A stretch of DNA of 24,823 bases, from contig CALBSG010000035.1 of the NCBI GenBank assembly GCA_937927675.1, forward strand, positions 1 to 24,823, written 5' to 3'. Below, in pieces: positions 22,024 to 24,823 of this stretch (the first letter of the stretch is position 1; every line of letters begins with the position of its first letter). The stretch is from an uncultured Paracoccaceae bacterium (GTDB lineage Bacteria; Pseudomonadota; Alphaproteobacteria; Rhodobacterales; Rhodobacteraceae). Position numbers and translations under genes: made by a program. The notes below the pieces were generated by a model. That model saw only the letters and a list, made by a program, of their open reading frames with translations, was not told the origin of the DNA and made no database searches.

Positions 22024-22311
22024 TTACTCCACAACCTTCGGGACGGCGAAAAAGCCCTCGCGGGCGTCGGGGGCGTTCTTCAGGATCTGGGCTTGCATAT
22101 TGCCATCCGTCACCACATCCACCCGCCGCTTCAGCCGCATCGGCGTGACCGAGGTCATCGGCTCCACCCCGTCGACATTCACCTCGTTCAATTGCTCCAT
22201 GAAGCCCAAAATCCCCGAAAGTTCGCGGGCAAGATCGGGAAGGGCGGCCTCTTCGACGCGGATGCGTGCCAGCTTGGCCACCTTGCGGGCGGTGTCGATG
22301 TCGATGGACAT
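22024..22311 (-). CDS. gatC: Asp-tRNA(Asn)/Glu-tRNA(Gln) amidotransferase subunit C
   Basis: This is the 95-residue small subunit that wraps GatA and GatB and stabilises the GatCAB complex. The N-terminal helices TARKVAKLARIRVEEAALPDLARELSGILGFMEQLNEVN (8-46), the middle VDGVEPMTSVTPMRLKRRVDVVTDG and the C-terminal ILKNAPDAREGFFAVPKVVE are the standard GatC blocks. GAGGGAA lies a few bases before the ATG at 22311. It is the first gene of the gatC-gatA unit; its promoter must be in the gap to argD, but I cannot point to a good one. Confidence 0.97.
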   Translation of the reverse strand: MSIDIDTARKVAKLARIRVEEAALPDLARELSGILGFMEQLNEVNVDGVEPMTSVTPMRLKRRVDVVTDGNMQAQILKNAPDAREGFFAVPKVVE

Positions 22312-22512
22312 GGTTTCCCTCGGTATGCGTTTCGCCCCGTTTAGCCGCGCGCCCCTTTGGCTGCAAGGCTTGGCTGGGATTTCTCGCGGGCGCAGGTGCG
22401 GCTTGCCCCGCCAGTCCTCAGTCCTTCCCCGGCATTTTCGCAACATTACCTGTTGGTTTTTGCGGCAGACGCGCGCCGATCGCCGGAATCACTTCCCTTG
22501 GCGTCGCCGTCG

Positions 22513-22578
22513 CGCTAAGCGGCGGACATGATCACGCATGGCATCCTTTTCCAGCTGCCCCGACGCCGACGCTAAGCG
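22513..22578. repeat. Two copies of CGCTAAGCG in the gatC-argD gap
   Basis: The near-palindrome CGCTAAGCG (CGCT-A-AGCG) occurs at 22513-22521 and 22570-22578, 57 bases apart, each preceded by a GCCG(T/A)CG stretch. The gap between the divergent gatC and argD is 373 bases (22312-22684), unusually long for this window. I see no gene in it. The TATAAGGA near 22668-22675 mixes a -10-like string with the argD ribosome binding site, and no well-spaced -35 goes with it. Confidence 0.4.
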
Positions 22579-22684
22579 CCCGCGTCCGATCTGCCATGGC
22601 CGAAACCGGCCATACCCCCCAACAGCATTGACCTTTCGCCCCGGCCTTGGCATGCCTTGGCCTTGCCTATAAGGAACCCCGCCG

Positions 22685-23851
22685 ATGATTTCCGCCGTTT
22701 TGCCTACCTACAACCGCGCCCCCCTTGCCTTCGTCAAAGGAGAAGGCAGCTGGCTCTGGTCCGAGGACGGCGCACGATACCTTGATCTTGGCGGCGGCAT
22801 TGCGGTGAACGCGCTGGGCCACGCCCATCCGGCATTGGTCGAAACCCTGACCGAACAGGCGCAAAAGCTGTGGCATGTGTCGAATGTCTACCGCATCCCC
22901 GAACAGGAACGGCTGGCCGAGGCGCTGGTGGAAAAGACCTTTGCCGATACGGTGTTCTTCACCAATTCGGGCACTGAGACGGCTGAACTCGCCATCAAGA
23001 TGGCCCGCAAATACCATTATGACAAAGGCCAGCCGCGGGCCGAGATCATTGCCTTTGAAGGCGCGTTCCATGGCCGGTCTACCGGGGCCATCGCTGCGGC
23101 CGGGTCGGAAAAAATGGTCAAGGGCTTTGGCCCCCTGATGCCCGGCTTTACCCATCTGCCCTTTGGCGATCACGAGGCGCTGAAAGCGGCCATCGGCCCG
23201 CAAACCTGTGCCGTCATCATCGAGCCCATTCAGGGCGAGGGCGGCATCCGCACCCTGCCGGACGCCTGCCTGAAAGGCCTGCGCGATCTTTGCGACCAGC
23301 ACGGCGCATTGCTGATTTTCGACGAGGTGCAATGCGGCGTGGGTCGCACCGGCAAGCTCTTTGCCCATGAATGGGCAGGCGTCGCCCCCGATATCATGAT
23401 GGTCGCCAAAGGCATCGGCGGCGGTTTCCCGTTGGGCGCACTGCTGGCCACCGAAAACGCCGCCTCCGGCATGGTCGCCGGCACCCATGGCTCCACCTAC
23501 GGCGGCAACCCCTTGGGCTGCGCGGTTGGGGCCGCGGTGATGCAGATCGTCTCGGACGACGCGTTTCTCGCCGAGGTCAACCGCAAGGGTGGCCTGTTCC
23601 GGCAAGGGCTGGAAAGCCTCGTCGCCCGCCATCCCAAAGTTTACGAGGCGGTGCGCGGTCAGGGCCTGATGCTGGGTCTGAAATGCACGGCGACCAACAC
23701 GGATGTGGTCAAGGCGAATTACGATCAGAACCTTCTCACCGTCGCCGCCGCTGACAATGTGATCCGTCTGCTGCCGGCCCTCAACATTCCCGACGACGAC
23801 ATCGCCGAGGCGCTTGCCCGCCTTGATGCCGCCGCCGCTACCCTTGGCTGA
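22685..23851 (+). CDS. argD: Acetylornithine aminotransferase
   Basis: This is a 388-residue class III PLP aminotransferase that converts N-acetylglutamate semialdehyde to N-acetylornithine in arginine synthesis; many ArgD also act as succinyldiaminopimelate aminotransferase in lysine synthesis. Features are NSGTETAELAIKMARK (94-109), FHGRSTGAIAAAG (128-140), EPIQGEGG (180-187), the PLP-pyridine aspartate D213 in IFDEVQCGVGRTGK and the Schiff-base lysine K242 in MVAKGIGGGFPLGA. The length is usual. AAGGA lies nine bases before the ATG. argF follows 117 bases later on the same strand, which secures the arginine role over a general omega-aminotransferase. Confidence 0.96.
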   Translation: MISAVLPTYNRAPLAFVKGEGSWLWSEDGARYLDLGGGIAVNALGHAHPALVETLTEQAQKLWHVSNVYRIPEQERLAEALVEKTFADTVFFTNSGTETAELAIKMARKYHYDKGQPRAEIIAFEGAFHGRSTGAIAAAGSEKMVKGFGPLMPGFTHLPFGDHEALKAAIGPQTCAVIIEPIQGEGGIRTLPDACLKGLRDLCDQHGALLIFDEVQCGVGRTGKLFAHEWAGVAPDIMMVAKGIGGGFPLGALLATENAASGMVAGTHGSTYGGNPLGCAVGAAVMQIVSDDAFLAEVNRKGGLFRQGLESLVARHPKVYEAVRGQGLMLGLKCTATNTDVVKANYDQNLLTVAAADNVIRLLPALNIPDDDIAEALARLDAAAATLG

Positions 23852-23870
23852 TCCCTTTACCTTGGTCCAA

Positions 23871-23934
23871 ATATCCCTCGGGGTGCGACAGAGGTTGCGC
23901 CATCGGTTCAAGAAACTTCTGTCGCGGGGGATAT
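23871..23934 (+). repeat. Long bulged inverted repeat between argD and argF
   Basis: The left arm 23871-23892 (ATATCCC, then seven unpaired bases, then GCGACAGA) matches the right arm 23918-23934 (TCTGTCGC, two bases, GGGATAT). This gives 15 paired bases interrupted by an internal bulge, with a 25-base loop. It fills the centre of the 117-base argD-argF gap, starting 19 bases after the argD stop. The left end overlaps an AAATATCCC motif (23869-23877). It could be a processing or attenuation structure, or a short dispersed repeat; no U-tract follows. Confidence 0.5.
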
Positions 23935-23968
23935 GAAGCCCCCGCCTGCCTGAAAAAAGCGAAACGAT

Positions 23969-24823
23969 ATGAAACACTTCCTTGATATCCATAAGACCGA
24001 AGCTTCCGAACTGCGGGCCATGATCGACACGGCCCATGCCATGAAAACCGCGCGCAACGGCCGCCCGAAAGGCACGCCGGACGACGACCAGCCGCTGGCG
24101 GGTCGCATGGTGGCGCTGATCTTTGAAAAACCCTCTACCCGCACCCGTGTGTCCTTTGATGTTGGCGTGCGGCAGATGGGCGGGCAGACGATGGTGCTGT
24201 CTGGCAAGGAAATGCAGCTCGGCCATGGCGAGACGATTGCCGATACCGCGCGGGTTCTGTCGCGTTATGTCGACCTCATCATGATCCGTACCTTTGAAGA
24301 GGCGACGCTTCTTGAAATGGCTGAACACGCCACGGTGCCGGTGATAAACGGGCTGACCAACCGCACCCACCCCTGTCAGATCATGGCTGATGTCATGACC
24401 TACGAAGAACATCGCGGCCCCATTGCGGGCAAAAAGGTGGTCTGGGCGGGCGATGGCAACAACGTCGCCGCAAGCTTCCTGCATGCCGCCGGGCAGTTTG
24501 GCTTTGATTTCACCTTCACCGGCCCGCAAACGCTGGACCCAGAGCCAGAGTTCGTCGCTTTCGCCCGCGCCAAAGGGGCCAATGTCCTGATCGAGCGCGA
24601 CCCCCATAAGGCCGTCGCCGGGGCCGATCTGGTGGTCACCGACACTTGGGTGTCGATGCATGACCCGGAAAGCGCCAAAGAGCGTCGCCACAACCAATTG
24701 CGCGGCTATCAGGTGAATGAGGCGCTGATGGCCAAGGCCAAGTCCGACAGCCTGTTCATGCATTGCTTGCCCGCGCACCGGAATGACGAGGCGACCAGCG
24801 CCGTCATGGATGGCCCTCATTCG
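23969..24823 (+). CDS. argF: Ornithine carbamoyltransferase, 3' end cut by window
   Basis: ArgF joins carbamoyl phosphate and ornithine to citrulline in arginine synthesis. The first 285 codons are present and open to the window edge; the usual length is about 305-310, so only the last ~20-25 residues are missing. The carbamoyl-phosphate motif is FEKPSTRTR (52-60), followed by HPCQ (134-137), the ornithine loop DTWVSMH (225-231) and the HCLP motif (265-268). SMH replaces the usual SMG in the ornithine loop; I think this is normal in this bacterial group but cannot check it. The ribosome binding site is weak (an A-rich GAAAAAAGCG), so translation may be modest. It follows argD on the same strand with a bulged inverted repeat between them. 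Confidence 0.96.
   Translation, partial: MKHFLDIHKTEASELRAMIDTAHAMKTARNGRPKGTPDDDQPLAGRMVALIFEKPSTRTRVSFDVGVRQMGGQTMVLSGKEMQLGHGETIADTARVLSRYVDLIMIRTFEEATLLEMAEHATVPVINGLTNRTHPCQIMADVMTYEEHRGPIAGKKVVWAGDGNNVAASFLHAAGQFGFDFTFTGPQTLDPEPEFVAFARAKGANVLIERDPHKAVAGADLVVTDTWVSMHDPESAKERRHNQLRGYQVNEALMAKAKSDSLFMHCLPAHRNDEATSAVMDGPHS

Noticed and set aside
22628..22673. TTGACC and TATAAG as an argD promoter
   Set aside because: The spacing is 34 bases, twice what a sigma-70 promoter allows, and the TATAAGGA string is largely the argD ribosome binding site.
22667..24820. 717-codon open frame on the minus strand
   Set aside because: It is antisense to argD and argF, which are clearly real, and its translation is rich in Gly, His, Gln and Arg without a fold pattern.

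Overview
The window is GC-rich (roughly two thirds G+C by eye), gene-dense chromosomal DNA. It looks like core genome of an alphaproteobacterium, most likely a member of the Rhodobacterales (Rhodobacteraceae/Paracoccaceae). The evidence is the zinc-free ribosomal protein L33, the type A RNase P RNA, a ClpS with the short alphaproteobacterial layout, a DUF1127 protein, the IMPase-type HisN, the GatCA pair and an adjacent argD-argF pair. I see no insertion sequence, phage gene, CRISPR array or tRNA. Everything reads as native housekeeping and metabolic DNA. Both window ends cut through genes.

Layout. 1-2683 (minus): an MBL-fold hydrolase (cut by the window start) translationally coupled to a DmdC-like acyl-CoA dehydrogenase. 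2787-3746 (plus): Sua5/TsaC tRNA-modification enzyme. 3810-6893 (minus): a FAH-family hydrolase coupled to a D-Ala-D-Ala carboxypeptidase with a SPOR domain, then a HAD hydrolase. 7008-8357 (plus): clpS and an RsmC-like methyltransferase. 8378-8767 (minus): a small lipoprotein. 8892-10740 (plus): hemF, a LysE-type exporter and a small Imm10-like protein. 10743-13457 (minus): 8-oxoguanine deaminase, hisN and a short XRE regulator. 13832-15690: a quinone oxidoreductase and a LysR regulator, tail to tail. 15808-16894 (plus): a DUF1127 protein and a BI-1/YccA membrane protein. 17053-22311 (minus): rpmG, a glycosyltransferase, the RNase P RNA gene, an AmpD-like amidase, an excalibur lipoprotein, gatA and gatC. 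22685-24823 (plus): argD and argF (argF cut by the window end).

How the genes relate. gatC-gatA supply Gln-tRNA(Gln)/Asn-tRNA(Asn) amidotransferase subunits. sua5, rnpB, rpmG and the RsmC-like gene are also translation genes. argD and argF are consecutive in arginine synthesis, and hisN serves histidine synthesis. The SPOR-type carboxypeptidase, the amidase and the lipoproteins act in the envelope. clpS and the BI-1/YccA protein touch proteolysis (ClpAP adaptor; FtsH-related in E. coli).

No unmistakably new multi-gene system is visible. The most interesting signals are non-coding: a structured DUF1127 3' UTR with a C-rich linker, a sigma-32-like promoter before the BI-1 gene, an operator-like dyad over the rpmG promoter, an AT-rich repeat-bearing gap before the quinone oxidoreductase, and a short AAATAYYCC motif that recurs at or just after the 3' ends of four transcription units.
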